Assembly: GCA_963849105.1 (NCBI GenBank)
Contig: CAWKGD010000005.1
Span: forward strand, 186,001 to 250,000
DNA from: CAVRXQ01 sp963849105
GTDB taxonomy: Bacteria; Actinomycetota; Acidimicrobiia; Acidimicrobiales; Bog-793
Direction: 5' to 3'
Length of the DNA: 64,000 bases
Both the position numbers and the translations under genes were made by a program. The notes under the pieces were generated by a model. The model did not search any database. It was not told the DNA's origin and saw only the letters and a list, made by a program, of their open reading frames with translations. Below, in pieces: positions 42,496 to 51,904 of this stretch; the stretch's first letter is position 1, and each line of letters opens with the position of its first letter.

Positions 42496-43934
42496 ATCGT
42501 CCCGGTCGCGATCACCGGCACGTTCGCCTTCGCATCGATGTCGAGGGCGAACCGCCCGGTCGCCACTTGAAGGTCAGCAAAGTTCACGACCGCCGTCGTA
42601 CCGCCGTTCACGACGAGTCCTGAGATCCAAGCCAGCTTCGAACCCGCGGGGCGGATCGTCACGTTCGCCGATTGCTTGTTCGGGTTCGTGACGACGAGTT
42701 CGGTTGAATACGAGCGGTCTTGTTCTCCCCCGTCGACGACCCAGCGCGTCGCGGCTTTCTGTGCGCCGTTCGTCACGGTGTAACCGATCGGCGTCCGCGC
42801 GACGAGGTTGAGCGCGCGCCGGGCGCGAAGCGTCGGGTTGCGCTCGGGCAATTGGGCAGCCGGGATCACCGCACCGACGATCGTCGTCCGCGCCGCGATG
42901 ACCGGCACCCCCTCCGCCGCCAACACTTCCACCGAACCGAGCGCCCTCGTCGTCGGCTCCGTCGGCAAGGCGACGCGGGCGACGGCGCCCGGTGGGACGA
43001 CGACGCGCAGGTGCGCGGTGCCGCCGGAGGTCGAGTCCGTGACCCCCACCGAGGCAGCCTTGCGCGATGGGTTCAATAAGTCGACGGTTTGTGCGGCAGC
43101 AGGGCCCGCCGGCGCGGCGGCGAACCACCAAGACGGCGACGGATCGACGATCCCTGGCTCGAGCGCGTCGATCGTCGTCTTATCGATGCGGGCCGACGAC
43201 AACCCGCCGGCGACGAGGCTGCCGGCGGAGGATCGCACGATGATGGCGAGCTCGGGAACAAAGGGCACTCGTTGTCCGATCGAGTACGTCACGATCTGAC
43301 CGGCACCGATCGGCAGGCCCTGCAGCGCCGGTGGCGACTGCTCCCCGTTCGGGGTCGCGACGCTGACGCTCGCAACGGCCGGCGTGGCGCCAGGGTCGTA
43401 GAGCGAAAGCGTGACGTCGTCGGTCTTGTGGGTGTCGCCGGCCACGAGGTAGGCGGTTGTCGACGTCGAACGGGCGCACTCGGCGGCGTCAGGACCTTCG
43501 CGACCGTGCACGACTTCGATGACGCTCAAGCCCGCGCCCTCCGCGACGACGCGCGCCGCGGCAAAGCCCGGCTTTGTCATCGCTGGCGGCCGCAGCAGGA
43601 CGACGGCACCCGATGGGACCGACGTCTCACCGCCGCTTCGCGCCCCGATGTTCGTCGTGATGACATATTTCGCGACGACGGGCACGTGCGCCGAGTTCGA
43701 AAGCTCGATCGAGGAGAGTTCTGTCGTGCTGCCGACCGGCAGCGGACCAGCACACGACCACATGACAGACGTCGCGCCCGGAACGTTCTTGACGACTCGG
43801 GCGTCCGAAGCGAGCGCTCCGCGGACGCGGGGCGGGTGCACCGCGACGCTCGCCGCGATCACCGCCGCGCACAGCGCCACGAGCGCCGACATGACGACGA
43901 CGCGGCGCGTCTTTTTCTGCGTGAGATCCGGCAT
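42441..43934 (-). CDS. DUF5719-family exported protein
   Basis: A 497-residue protein with an N-terminal signal-anchor (VVVMSALVALCAAVIAASVAV near 12-32) and a long extracytoplasmic part of beta-rich repeats, several with the pattern VPVIAxxT/VPVVAxYxI. It fits DUF5719, a family in actinobacteria found next to the GT2/membrane protein, as here. Probably outside the membrane in cell-envelope glycan assembly; no enzyme motif is visible. Starts one base into the end of the glycosyltransferase gene and overlaps ftsH by 55 bases. Confidence 0.75.
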   Translation of the reverse strand: MPDLTQKKTRRVVVMSALVALCAAVIAASVAVHPPRVRGALASDARVVKNVPGATSVMWSCAGPLPVGSTTELSSIELSNSAHVPVVAKYVITTNIGARSGGETSVPSGAVVLLRPPAMTKPGFAAARVVAEGAGLSVIEVVHGREGPDAAECARSTSTTAYLVAGDTHKTDDVTLSLYDPGATPAVASVSVATPNGEQSPPALQGLPIGAGQIVTYSIGQRVPFVPELAIIVRSSAGSLVAGGLSSARIDKTTIDALEPGIVDPSPSWWFAAAPAGPAAAQTVDLLNPSRKAASVGVTDSTSGGTAHLRVVVPPGAVARVALPTEPTTRALGSVEVLAAEGVPVIAARTTIVGAVIPAAQLPERNPTLRARRALNLVARTPIGYTVTNGAQKAATRWVVDGGEQDRSYSTELVVTNPNKQSANVTIRPAGSKLAWISGLVVNGGTTAVVNFADLQVATGRFALDIDAKANVPVIATGTIYARGSTGFTSPAAIPLD

Positions 43935-46897
43935 CAGCCGACCGCTTCTTCGACGAGGACCAGTTCACGTTCCGGTTCGGGCACCGGGGAGATCGGTACG
44001 CCGCGGCGGCGGCGCTCGCGCGCCGCGCGGCGGCGCCAGGACCATGCGGCCACGCCGATCGCGAACCACGCCACAAGTGCGCCGGCCACGCCGAGGCCGC
44101 GCAGGACCGCCGGTGTCGAACCCTTCGGCACCGGCAACACGACGGCACGTGCATGCCGAGGCGGCGACCGCAATGTCGGCGCGGTGTTCTCGAAGACGAC
44201 CGCGCCGCCTTCGCTCGGCAGTTCCCGCAGGTCCTGTTGGTTCTGGAGGGCGCCGACGAGGTCGGCGGGCGGAGGCGCCATCGCCGGCGTGGAGACGCCG
44301 GCGAGCAGTTGCGGCGCGAAGGCGCTCGGGACGACGATCGCCGCGACCTGCTCTCTGGCGAGCATCGTTCCGAGTTCAACGGTCCGCCCCAATTCGGCGT
44401 CGGCGACCGCCCCGCCGATCAGACGCGCCGTGCCGGGGTTCGCGCTCGGATAAATCGCCGTCGCGTTCGGCAAGAGCGAAGCGGTGAGCATCGCTTCGAA
44501 TCCGGGGCGGAGCTGCCAGCCGTTCCCCGGTACTGCCTCCGGGGCACCGAGCCACAAAACTCGCCCCGGCGCGAGGCCGCCCTTCGAACCGGCGATGCCG
44601 GACAGCTCGGCGTCGTATCCGGTTTGCGGCAGCTCCCACCGGCCGCCCGGGCTTTCCCCGAGCACCGGAAGGACGCCGAGCACGCCGACGACGACGAACG
44701 CCGCACTGGCGGCGTGCCGCCAGCCGAAGCGGGCCTCGGTGACGTCGCCCTCCAGGGAGGCGACGCCGAGCCCCACCGCGGCGGCAACGCAAACCGCGAC
44801 CGGCGTGACAAGGATGCGACCAGAGCCGCCTCCTGGGGCGAGGAAGCCCTCTCCGGCGGCCCAGGCGACGCCCAGGGCGACCACGCCGGCGCCCCAAAAG
44901 CGTGCCCCCCAGGCAAAGCGCTGGGTGCCGGCGACAAAGAGCACGAAGCCCGACGCGACGAGCAGGCCGTAGGCGAGCGGGCTGTGGCCGATCGGTCCGA
45001 GGGCGAACCGGGAGAGCGCGGCGAGGTCGGCGACGCTGGCTCCCGCTCGCTGCACACCGAAAAAGACCGAGGCGTTCGCACCCGGCTGGACGAAGGTCAG
45101 CGACCAGGGGAAGCACAGGACAAACGCGACGGCAACGGCGCCAACCGTGACGATCACCGTGCGCCCCGAAGCCGCCAGCAACCCCGAGAACCCGCAGACG
45201 AGCGCCAGTCCGGTGGCGCAACCAGCTGTGGCGAGCACGGCGCTCGGTGCGAAGGCGCCGCCGATCGCGACGAGCACTCCCAAGACGAGCACGTCGTGTG
45301 CGACTGCCCGCGACCACAAACTCGTCCCGCCGCTCGCGTACGGCGCGAGCCCGCTCGATCGCGCGAGGCGGTTGACGATGAAGGGCATCACGGCGTAGAC
45401 GGCGAGTGCCGGCAAATCCGCGCGGCCGAGGTCGTCGGCGAGCAGCGGCAGGAGCAGGTAGGCGATCGCCGCCGCCAGCCGCGCCTGGGCCGAGCCGAGC
45501 GGCCGCACCAAGCGCGCAACCCCGAACGCCCCGGCAAGCACGGCGGCGACCATCGCGAGCTTCAGCACAACGCCCATCGCGCCGCCGAAGACAACGCCGA
45601 CGATCCCGAAGAACGCGTACGCCGGCGAGACCGGACCGACCGGGCTGTTGCCGGCGCCCGACGACCCCCCGAAATAGTCGGAGAGCAGTCTGGCGGGACC
45701 CGGCAGCGGCAAGTACGTGCCGACCAACGGCAGGTGACCGACGAGCAATAGCCGCGAGCCGAAAAGGACCACCGCTCCCACGACCACGGCACCGATCGTC
45801 ACCGCGCGCGGACGCGGCGGCTGCGCATTGAGGCGGCCGGCCGGATGGAGCTTCATGTCTCGCCGCACGCTGCGTTGCACGACCGCGTCCTCGGCCCGAG
45901 CACGAGCCGCACGCAGGAAGCGAAACGAACTGCGGATCGCGAGCCGCAACACAACCCGGTCGGGAAGACGCCGCGTCGCGGAGACTTCGGCGCGCACTTG
46001 CTTCAGATGGCGCTCGCGCGCGAAGTTCCAGCGCCACGCGTCGAACACCTCACGGGAACGTCGAGAACGACCCATCACTGCGAAGTACACGACCTCGAGT
46101 GCACTGAGGATCAGCAACTGCGCGACGACGCGCCAGCGGCGCGCGGCGGAGTAGTTCTTCAGCACCGCCCGCAACTCGTGCCGCCATTGCAGCGCGCGCG
46201 CCTCGGGCATCGGCCGGCGACGCGCCGCGGTCGCCTCCAAGTGACCGACGGTCGCGAGCGGGGTGATCGTCACACGGGCGCCGGCGATGCGCGCCCGCCA
46301 GGCGAGATCGATGTCCTCGCCGAACATCGAGATCTGCTCGTCGAATCCACCGATCGCGGCGAACAAGTCGGCGCGGACGAGGATGCACCCACCGGGCGCC
46401 GCGAAGACCTCGCGGGCTTCGTCGTGCTGGGACTGGTCGAACTCACGCCGCTCGACACGTCGCACCGGAGCACCGAAGCGGTCCATGTCCAAACCGAGTT
46501 GCAGGATCCGGTCGGGCTCGTCGGGATCGACGAGCTTCGGGCCGACGATGCCGGCGTTCGAACGGAAGGCTTCCTCGACGAGCCGGCGGACGGCGCCGGG
46601 GTCGAGCACGACGTCGTCGTGACAGAACAGGTAGTACGCGGCGCCCTCGGCGAGACTGAGCACTGCATTGGCGCTCGGTCCGTAGCCGCGGTTCTCCTCA
46701 AGTCGCGCGAAGTAGAAGGACGGCGTGACCTGGGCGACGCGGCGTGCGAGCGACGGGTCGCTCGCCGCGTCGACGACGATGGTCGTCAGGCTGTCGTAGT
46801 CCTGGGCTGCGAGCGATCTGAGCGTCTGCTCGAGCCAGGGCCCTGAGTCGGAGGCGACGACGACGGCAACGACCGGTGGCGCAAGTTCCTCCGGCAT
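43934..46897 (-). CDS. Large GT2 glycosyltransferase fused to a multi-helix membrane region
   Basis: The 987 residues begin with a GT-A family 2 glycosyltransferase (VVAVVVASDSGPWLEQTLRSL, CHDDVVLDPGAV as DxD-type metal site, GGFDEQISMFGEDIDLAWRARIAG). A GT2-adjacent pair of helices comes near 255-280. From residue about 375 there are roughly 12 to 14 membrane helices and a C-terminal extracytoplasmic stretch, ending in a basic tail. The gene pair with DUF5719 is typical of actinobacteria. A role in transferring sugars to a lipid-linked envelope glycan is inferred. Donor and acceptor are unknown. Confidence 0.83.
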   Translation of the reverse strand: MPEELAPPVVAVVVASDSGPWLEQTLRSLAAQDYDSLTTIVVDAASDPSLARRVAQVTPSFYFARLEENRGYGPSANAVLSLAEGAAYYLFCHDDVVLDPGAVRRLVEEAFRSNAGIVGPKLVDPDEPDRILQLGLDMDRFGAPVRRVERREFDQSQHDEAREVFAAPGGCILVRADLFAAIGGFDEQISMFGEDIDLAWRARIAGARVTITPLATVGHLEATAARRRPMPEARALQWRHELRAVLKNYSAARRWRVVAQLLILSALEVVYFAVMGRSRRSREVFDAWRWNFARERHLKQVRAEVSATRRLPDRVVLRLAIRSSFRFLRAARARAEDAVVQRSVRRDMKLHPAGRLNAQPPRPRAVTIGAVVVGAVVLFGSRLLLVGHLPLVGTYLPLPGPARLLSDYFGGSSGAGNSPVGPVSPAYAFFGIVGVVFGGAMGVVLKLAMVAAVLAGAFGVARLVRPLGSAQARLAAAIAYLLLPLLADDLGRADLPALAVYAVMPFIVNRLARSSGLAPYASGGTSLWSRAVAHDVLVLGVLVAIGGAFAPSAVLATAGCATGLALVCGFSGLLAASGRTVIVTVGAVAVAFVLCFPWSLTFVQPGANASVFFGVQRAGASVADLAALSRFALGPIGHSPLAYGLLVASGFVLFVAGTQRFAWGARFWGAGVVALGVAWAAGEGFLAPGGGSGRILVTPVAVCVAAAVGLGVASLEGDVTEARFGWRHAASAAFVVVGVLGVLPVLGESPGGRWELPQTGYDAELSGIAGSKGGLAPGRVLWLGAPEAVPGNGWQLRPGFEAMLTASLLPNATAIYPSANPGTARLIGGAVADAELGRTVELGTMLAREQVAAIVVPSAFAPQLLAGVSTPAMAPPPADLVGALQNQQDLRELPSEGGAVVFENTAPTLRSPPRHARAVVLPVPKGSTPAVLRGLGVAGALVAWFAIGVAAWSWRRRAARERRRRGVPISPVPEPERELVLVEEAVG

Positions 46898-46977
46898 GGC
46901 GCCGACAGGCTACTCGGCGACCTTCTCTCTAAGAAATGTGCACGACACGAGCGATTACATGCCGCGCAGCGCGCCGA

Positions 46978-47865
46978 TTACCAGCGGCTCCTCGCATCAG
47001 CGAGGACGTCCTTCAAGGTCGTCTCGAGCGGGATCGTCCGAGACCAACCGGTCAACAAGGCGAGCTTCGTTGCGTCGCCGAGCAGGACAGGGACGTCGAC
47101 CGGGCGTAAAAGCGACGGGTCGACGGCTGCTTTCACCGGATGGTCGCTGAGCATGACGAGTTCCTCGAAGACCGTCGCGATCGCGATCGCCTCACCCGAG
47201 CAGACGTTGTACGCCTCGCCGGGCACGCCGTGTTCGGCGAGCAACCGGTAGGCGCGAACGACGTCGCGCACGTCGGTGAAGTCCCGCGCCGGGCTCAAAT
47301 CGCCGACGCTCACCTCGATGGCTCCGTCACGCTCGGCCTCGACGAGTCGTTTCGCGAGCGCGGCGATGACGAAGTTCGGGGACTGACCCGGCCCGACATG
47401 ATTGAAGGGCCGCGCCCGGATGACCTCGAGTCCCCGCCCGAGGTGCGCCTGAAGTCCGAGATATTCTGCGGCGACCTTGCTCGCCGCGTACGGGGTGACC
47501 GGACGCAACGGCATCGTCTCGTCGATCGGCTCCGACCAACCGGGGCCGTACACCTCGGCCGAACTCACGAGGACGATGCGCGGAGGCTCCTCCGCCTTGC
47601 GCGCCGCTTCCAGCACCGACAGCGTGCCCATCGCGTTCACCCGGAACGTCTCTTCAGGCACCTCCCAGGAGTCGCCGACGTGCGTCAGGGCCGCCAGGTG
47701 GTAGACGACGTCGGGAGATGCGGCGGCGATGCTTCCAGCGACGGCCGGGGTGTCGGTGACGTCGATCCCCTCCGCGAGCGCGACGGCTTCGTCCCCCATC
47801 TCCTCCAGATGGCGGGTCAGCCAGGTGCCGACGAAGCCGGACGCCCCCGTCACGAACGCGCGCAC
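46978..47865 (-). CDS. GDP-6-deoxy-4-keto-mannose reductase/epimerase-like SDR
   Basis: Extended SDR of 295 residues with the NAD(P) loop VTGASGFVGTWL, LVSSAEVYG and the catalytic TPYAASKVAAEY. RARPFNHVGPGQSPNFVI and the late PVDVPVLLGDATKL are typical of GDP-mannose 4,6-dehydratase and the related Rmd reductase that makes GDP-D-rhamnose. The size and the missing N-terminal RVLxxGxxGQ-type tag favour the reductase. An AAAGGAGG ribosome site precedes the ATG. Located with glycosyltransferases and the GDP-mannose supply genes. Confidence 0.75.
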   Translation of the reverse strand: MRAFVTGASGFVGTWLTRHLEEMGDEAVALAEGIDVTDTPAVAGSIAAASPDVVYHLAALTHVGDSWEVPEETFRVNAMGTLSVLEAARKAEEPPRIVLVSSAEVYGPGWSEPIDETMPLRPVTPYAASKVAAEYLGLQAHLGRGLEVIRARPFNHVGPGQSPNFVIAALAKRLVEAERDGAIEVSVGDLSPARDFTDVRDVVRAYRLLAEHGVPGEAYNVCSGEAIAIATVFEELVMLSDHPVKAAVDPSLLRPVDVPVLLGDATKLALLTGWSRTIPLETTLKDVLADARSRW

Positions 47866-47992
47866 ATCGCCTCCTTTACCCCGAACCTACTGCCTCATCC
47901 GATAACTCATGATGGGGAAACTTGCCGCGATCCTCGACTCCCCACCGAGAGCGGTGCGGACAGATCGCTGAGCGCGAAACTCCGCCACTCGG

Positions 47993-49147
47993 CTATTGCT
48001 TGGCGGCGCGGAGCGCATCGAGATGCCCTTCGACCGACCGTTCCCAGCTGAACGCCCCCGCGACCTCGAGGCCGCGGGAGCGTCTCGCCCCCGCCTCGGC
48101 GTCGTCGCGCAACGCGACCTCAATGCCAGTCGCGATCGATCGCGGATCGTGCGGATCGACGAGCACGCCGGCGTCTCCGACAAGATCCGCCATCACCGTG
48201 TCTTGCGAAGTGACGAGCGGCACGCCACACGCCAGTGCTTCGAGTGCGGGCAGCCCGAAGCCTTCGGAGAACGACGGGTAGGCGACGACGGACGCCCGCC
48301 GCAAAAGCGATGGAAGGTCGGCTTGGTCGACGTATCCGAGCACCAAGACGCGTCCTGACGCTCGCGCCTGCGATGCGGAGGACCGCGTGTCTTGCGCCCC
48401 CCACGCTGGCACGCCAGCGAGCACGAGAGAAAGCTCGACGTGGTCCCCAGCGATCGCGTCGAACGCGGCGATCAGACCTGGCACGTTCTTTCGCGGCTCA
48501 AGCGTGCCGACGTGGAACACGTACGGCTCCGATACGCCGAGCCTCCCGAGAACCGCGGCGTCAAAGCCCGGCTCCGGCTCTCGTGGATTGAAGTGGGCGT
48601 GGTCGACGCCGTGCGGCACGACCCGGACCTCGCCTTCTGGACGAGTCAGCGCACGAAGGCGCTGCGCGGTCCGTTCGCTCACGCAGATCAACACCGCCGC
48701 GTTGCGAGCGGCATAGGCGATCGCCTGCCGGAAGTACGCGCTCTTCACCCGTTCGTGCCATTCGGGATGCTCGACCAAGGTCAGGTCGTGGATCGTGACG
48801 ACCGCCGGAGTCGTGAGGTGCTTCGGCATTGTGTAGTGCGGTCCGAAGAACACCTTGGCATTGGGAAACGTCCTCGCGGCCGCGGCCCCGAGCGCGAACT
48901 CGCCGAACACGACGCGAGCCGCGAGCCGATCGGGCGCGACGGCGGCGAACCGCGCCTTCGGCATCGCGCGTTTCCACCGCACGCTGTCTGAGCGCCGAGT
49001 CAAAAGATCGACCGCGACCTCGGCATGCGACGAAAGACCCGAGGCGACGTTCCAGGTGTACTGGCCTGCACCCGAAAGTTCGACCGGGATCGCCGAGACG
49101 TCGATCGCGACTTCCAAGGGTCGCGGGCCTGACGCTTCGAAACTCAC
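47993..49147 (-). CDS. GT4-family glycosyltransferase (first of a pair)
   Basis: The 384-residue protein has the two Rossmann domains of GT-B enzymes. Its N-terminal SGAGQYTWNVASGL loop holds the acceptor side; the nucleotide-sugar side has HVGTLEPRKNVPGLIAAF and the EX7E motif FSEGFGLPALEALACGVPLVTS. The GTG at 49147 overlaps the stop of the second glycosyltransferase gene as GTGA; an upstream start at 49435 adds non-conserved sequence. Probably mannosyl- or rhamnosyl-transfer to an envelope glycan, judged from neighbours only. Confidence 0.87.
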   Translation of the reverse strand: MSFEASGPRPLEVAIDVSAIPVELSGAGQYTWNVASGLSSHAEVAVDLLTRRSDSVRWKRAMPKARFAAVAPDRLAARVVFGEFALGAAAARTFPNAKVFFGPHYTMPKHLTTPAVVTIHDLTLVEHPEWHERVKSAYFRQAIAYAARNAAVLICVSERTAQRLRALTRPEGEVRVVPHGVDHAHFNPREPEPGFDAAVLGRLGVSEPYVFHVGTLEPRKNVPGLIAAFDAIAGDHVELSLVLAGVPAWGAQDTRSSASQARASGRVLVLGYVDQADLPSLLRRASVVAYPSFSEGFGLPALEALACGVPLVTSQDTVMADLVGDAGVLVDPHDPRSIATGIEVALRDDAEAGARRSRGLEVAGAFSWERSVEGHLDALRAAKQ

Positions 49148-50271
49148 GCGGACATCCCGACGAGATTCCTCCACGCCGTCGCGTGCGCCGCGGCCGTCGT
49201 CGCCCACGTGAGCTCTGCCGCGCGTGCCGAACCGGCGCTGATCAGACGGGCGCGCAGTCCTTCGTCGTTCCCCACCTGCACGAGCGCGTCGGCGATCGCG
49301 TCGACGTCGAGCGGATCGACTTCGAGGGCGGCGCCCCCGGCGCTCGGCACCGCCGACGCGACGACCGGAGTTCCGGCCCGCATCGCCTCGACGACGGGAA
49401 ATCCGAATCCCTCGACGAGCGGGACGTAGCAGCACGCGAGCGCCGCTTGATAGAGCCCAGAAAGGACGGGACCGGTGACGGCCCCGGCGAAAACGACACC
49501 GGCCGACTGCTGGGGTTCCCCCCGTCCCCAGCCGAACGGGCCGACGACGACGAGCGGGAAGGGTTCGGCGAGCTTTGACCGCGCCCTTTCGTAGGCGGCG
49601 ACGAGACGGGAGAGATTCTTCCGCGGCTCCAACGTGCCGACGGCGAGGAGGAACTCCCCCTCCACGCCCAGTCGTCGCAGCACCCCCTTGGTCGCCTCCT
49701 CCTTCGGAGGTGGTAGGTGGTCCGAGCCGTACTCGATGACCGCGATCCGATCTTCGAAGTGAAACCCGGCTTCGGAAAGCGCCTCTTTCGTCGTCGTCGA
49801 CGGCACGATAACGAGCGCCGCGTGCCGGTCAACGTGGCGTAGCGCGCGTTCGTGCCAGGCACGGCCGCGCGCCGGGAAGGCGTCCGGAACGAGCCGGAAG
49901 GCGATGTCGTGCAGCGCGACCGAAACCGGTGCCGCAGACGGCGGCACCATCAGAGACACGGCGTGGACGATGTCGCTTCCGCGACCCACCTTCGCGAGCC
50001 CGAGATCCCACGCCCGCACGAGTGCCGCGCTCGGAAGCGCCGAGGCAGAGACGGGGGCGATCGTCTCCAACGGATCGGGTAGGTGCGGCGCGCGCGAGGC
50101 GACGAGCCGGCAGAAAACCTGACCCTCGTCGAGCGAGGCTTGCAGCGCGCCGACAAGCGCACGGGCGTAGGTGCCGATCCCTCCTGACACCGGCCGGCGA
50201 AGCGGCTCCGCGATCACGGCAACGTCGAGTCTGCGTTTCGGATCGGCGTCCGACGACGACAGAGCGCTCAC
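49144..50271 (-). CDS. GT4-family glycosyltransferase (second of a pair)
   Basis: A 375-residue relative of the preceding enzyme. It carries PVSGGIGTYARALVGAL, HDIAFRLVPDAFPARGRAWHERALRHVDRHA, VGTLEPRKNLSRLVAAYERA and EGFGFPVVEAMRAGTPVVASAVPS (EX7E). The GTG at 50271 is chosen because it overlaps the cofE stop as GTGA and precedes the conserved fold. The two paralogues are similar in layout, so a duplication followed by divergence is likely. Confidence 0.87.
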   Translation of the reverse strand: MSALSSSDADPKRRLDVAVIAEPLRRPVSGGIGTYARALVGALQASLDEGQVFCRLVASRAPHLPDPLETIAPVSASALPSAALVRAWDLGLAKVGRGSDIVHAVSLMVPPSAAPVSVALHDIAFRLVPDAFPARGRAWHERALRHVDRHAALVIVPSTTTKEALSEAGFHFEDRIAVIEYGSDHLPPPKEEATKGVLRRLGVEGEFLLAVGTLEPRKNLSRLVAAYERARSKLAEPFPLVVVGPFGWGRGEPQQSAGVVFAGAVTGPVLSGLYQAALACCYVPLVEGFGFPVVEAMRAGTPVVASAVPSAGGAALEVDPLDVDAIADALVQVGNDEGLRARLISAGSARAAELTWATTAAAHATAWRNLVGMSA

Positions 50272-50975
50272 CGGAACAAGTCCTCCGCGTAGGGCCGTAC
50301 GACTTCTTCGACGACCGAGGACTCGCGAAGCCACGATCGATCGACGCCGCGCACGATCGCCACCGGGACGCGCGCGGCCTTGCCCATCACGAGCTCGGCC
50401 GCAGCGGCAATTTCGTCTGCGACGCACATCTCCGTCGCGACGAGTTCCCGGCCGGTTCCATCCACCTGACCGCGCAGATCGACGACCGCCGCGATCCCGG
50501 CGCATCCGATCGCCACATCGACGAGGCCACGCCGCCACGGCCGCCCAAAGGTATCCGAGATGATCACGCCGACGTCGAATCCCCGCGCGACTCGGACCGC
50601 GTCGCGGATTTTGCGCGCCGAGCGGTCGGGATCAATCGGCAACAACACGGCGTTGTCGCCTTCGACGTTCGACACGTCGACGCCGGAGTTCGCACAGATG
50701 AAGCCGTGCCGGGTCTCGGTGACCACGAGACCCCCGCGTCGTCGAAGCACGCGCACCGCTTCGGATTCGGCGAGGCGTCGCTTCGCGTCGTCGTCGTCGT
50801 GGTCGACGGCGACGATGCGACCCTCAGCCTTCGAGACGATCTTCTGGGTGACGACGACGACGTCTCCGCCTTGCAGGCCTTCAATGCCCGCAACAACCTC
50901 ACCGAGGCGGGTGCGCGGAGTGATTTCCCTGAGCCCCGTGACCGGCACCACCGTGAGGGGCGACGTCGTCGTCAC
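50268..50975 (-). CDS. cofE: Coenzyme F420-0:L-glutamate ligase CofE
   Basis: Adds L-glutamate residues to F420-0, forming the polyglutamate tail. The 235 residues show GLQGGDVVVVTQKIVSKAEGR near 32-52, HGFICANSGVDVSNV, the acidic metal-binding ISDTFGRPWRRGLVDVAIG and GRELVATE. It is the stand-alone form without the C-terminal nitroreductase-like domain of mycobacterial FbiB. Overlaps cofD by four bases. F420 use is supported by the LLM enzyme at 61475. Confidence 0.95.
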   Translation of the reverse strand: MTTTSPLTVVPVTGLREITPRTRLGEVVAGIEGLQGGDVVVVTQKIVSKAEGRIVAVDHDDDDAKRRLAESEAVRVLRRRGGLVVTETRHGFICANSGVDVSNVEGDNAVLLPIDPDRSARKIRDAVRVARGFDVGVIISDTFGRPWRRGLVDVAIGCAGIAAVVDLRGQVDGTGRELVATEMCVADEIAAAAELVMGKAARVPVAIVRGVDRSWLRESSVVEEVVRPYAEDLFR

Positions 50976-51904
50976 GTCGGCGCCCCGAGCCCGAGCGCGC
51001 GCCGCGCGAGACCCGCCGCGACCTCTGGCGATGTCATGACCGTGTCCGTCACGAGCACGCGCAATCCTTCGGCGGCGATGTCGTTTTCTAGGGCCGCGTC
51101 GGAGACGTCGATGACGAAGTTTCCCGCGACCGGCGCGAGCAGGCGAGCGACGCCCAGCGCCGATGACTCGTGACCGAGCTCTTCGAGCAGGTGGTCCGCC
51201 GGACCCTTCAACGCGCGACCCGCGACGATCGGTGAGACCGCGACGACGCGCTCCCTGCGCTTCTGCAACATCTCGGCGACGCCGTGGAGCGCCAGGATGG
51301 GACCGAGGGACAGGACGGGATTCGAAGGCGCGAGGAGAACGGCCTCGGCTCGGCTCAGTGCGTCGATCACCCCAGGAGCGGCTTGCGCGTCCGCCGCTCC
51401 CTTGAATTCCACCGAGCGCACCGCCTCGGCGTGACGACGGTGGACGAAGTACTCCTGGAACTCGACCTCCTCTCCTGTTCCCAACGTGAGCACCGTGCGC
51501 ACCGAATCGTCAGACATCGGCAGCAGGCGGAATCCGATCCCCCAGGCACGGGTGATCTCTGCCGTGACTTCCGAAAGCGTCGCCCTCGAAGCAAGGCGCT
51601 CGGTCCGGTAGAGATTCGTTGCGAGGTCGAGGTCACCGAGGCGGAACCACGTCGGTGAGCCGTAGCGATTGAGGGCGTCCACCGTCCGGAAGGTGTCGCC
51701 GGCGATCCCCCAGCCCGCCTCGGGATTCGACGCGCCGGCGAGGGTGTACGTGACCGTGTCGAGATCGGGACTGACGTGCAGTCCGTAGATGATGGCGTCG
51801 TCACCGGTGTTGCCGATGACGACGATTTCTTCCGGTGGGACGACGCGCACGAGGCCCTTGAGAAATCTCGCCGCGCCGACGCCTCCCGCCAACACAGCGA
51901 TCAT
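50972..51904 (-). CDS. cofD: 2-phospho-L-lactate (PEP) transferase CofD / FbiA
   Basis: Transfers the phospho-lactyl or phosphoenolpyruvyl unit onto 7,8-didemethyl-8-hydroxy-5-deazariboflavin (Fo), giving F420-0 or its dehydro form. The 310 residues start MIAVLAGGVGAARFLKGL and contain VIGNTGDDAIIYGLHVSPDLDTVTYTLAG, GSPTWFRLGDLDLATNLYRT and LAPSNPVLSLGPILA, all family signatures. The ATG at 51904 overlaps the epimerase stop. In actinobacteria the substrate is likely PEP rather than phospholactate. The Fo synthase and cofC/fbiD genes are not in this window. Confidence 0.95.
   Translation of the reverse strand: MIAVLAGGVGAARFLKGLVRVVPPEEIVVIGNTGDDAIIYGLHVSPDLDTVTYTLAGASNPEAGWGIAGDTFRTVDALNRYGSPTWFRLGDLDLATNLYRTERLASRATLSEVTAEITRAWGIGFRLLPMSDDSVRTVLTLGTGEEVEFQEYFVHRRHAEAVRSVEFKGAADAQAAPGVIDALSRAEAVLLAPSNPVLSLGPILALHGVAEMLQKRRERVVAVSPIVAGRALKGPADHLLEELGHESSALGVARLLAPVAGNFVIDVSDAALENDIAAEGLRVLVTDTVMTSPEVAAGLARRALGLGAPT

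Noticed and set aside
44153..45751. Very long plus-strand open frame inside the GT2/membrane gene
   Set aside because: Composition is Arg/Gly/Asp-rich without hydrophobic or domain signals, while the minus strand encodes a coherent membrane protein.
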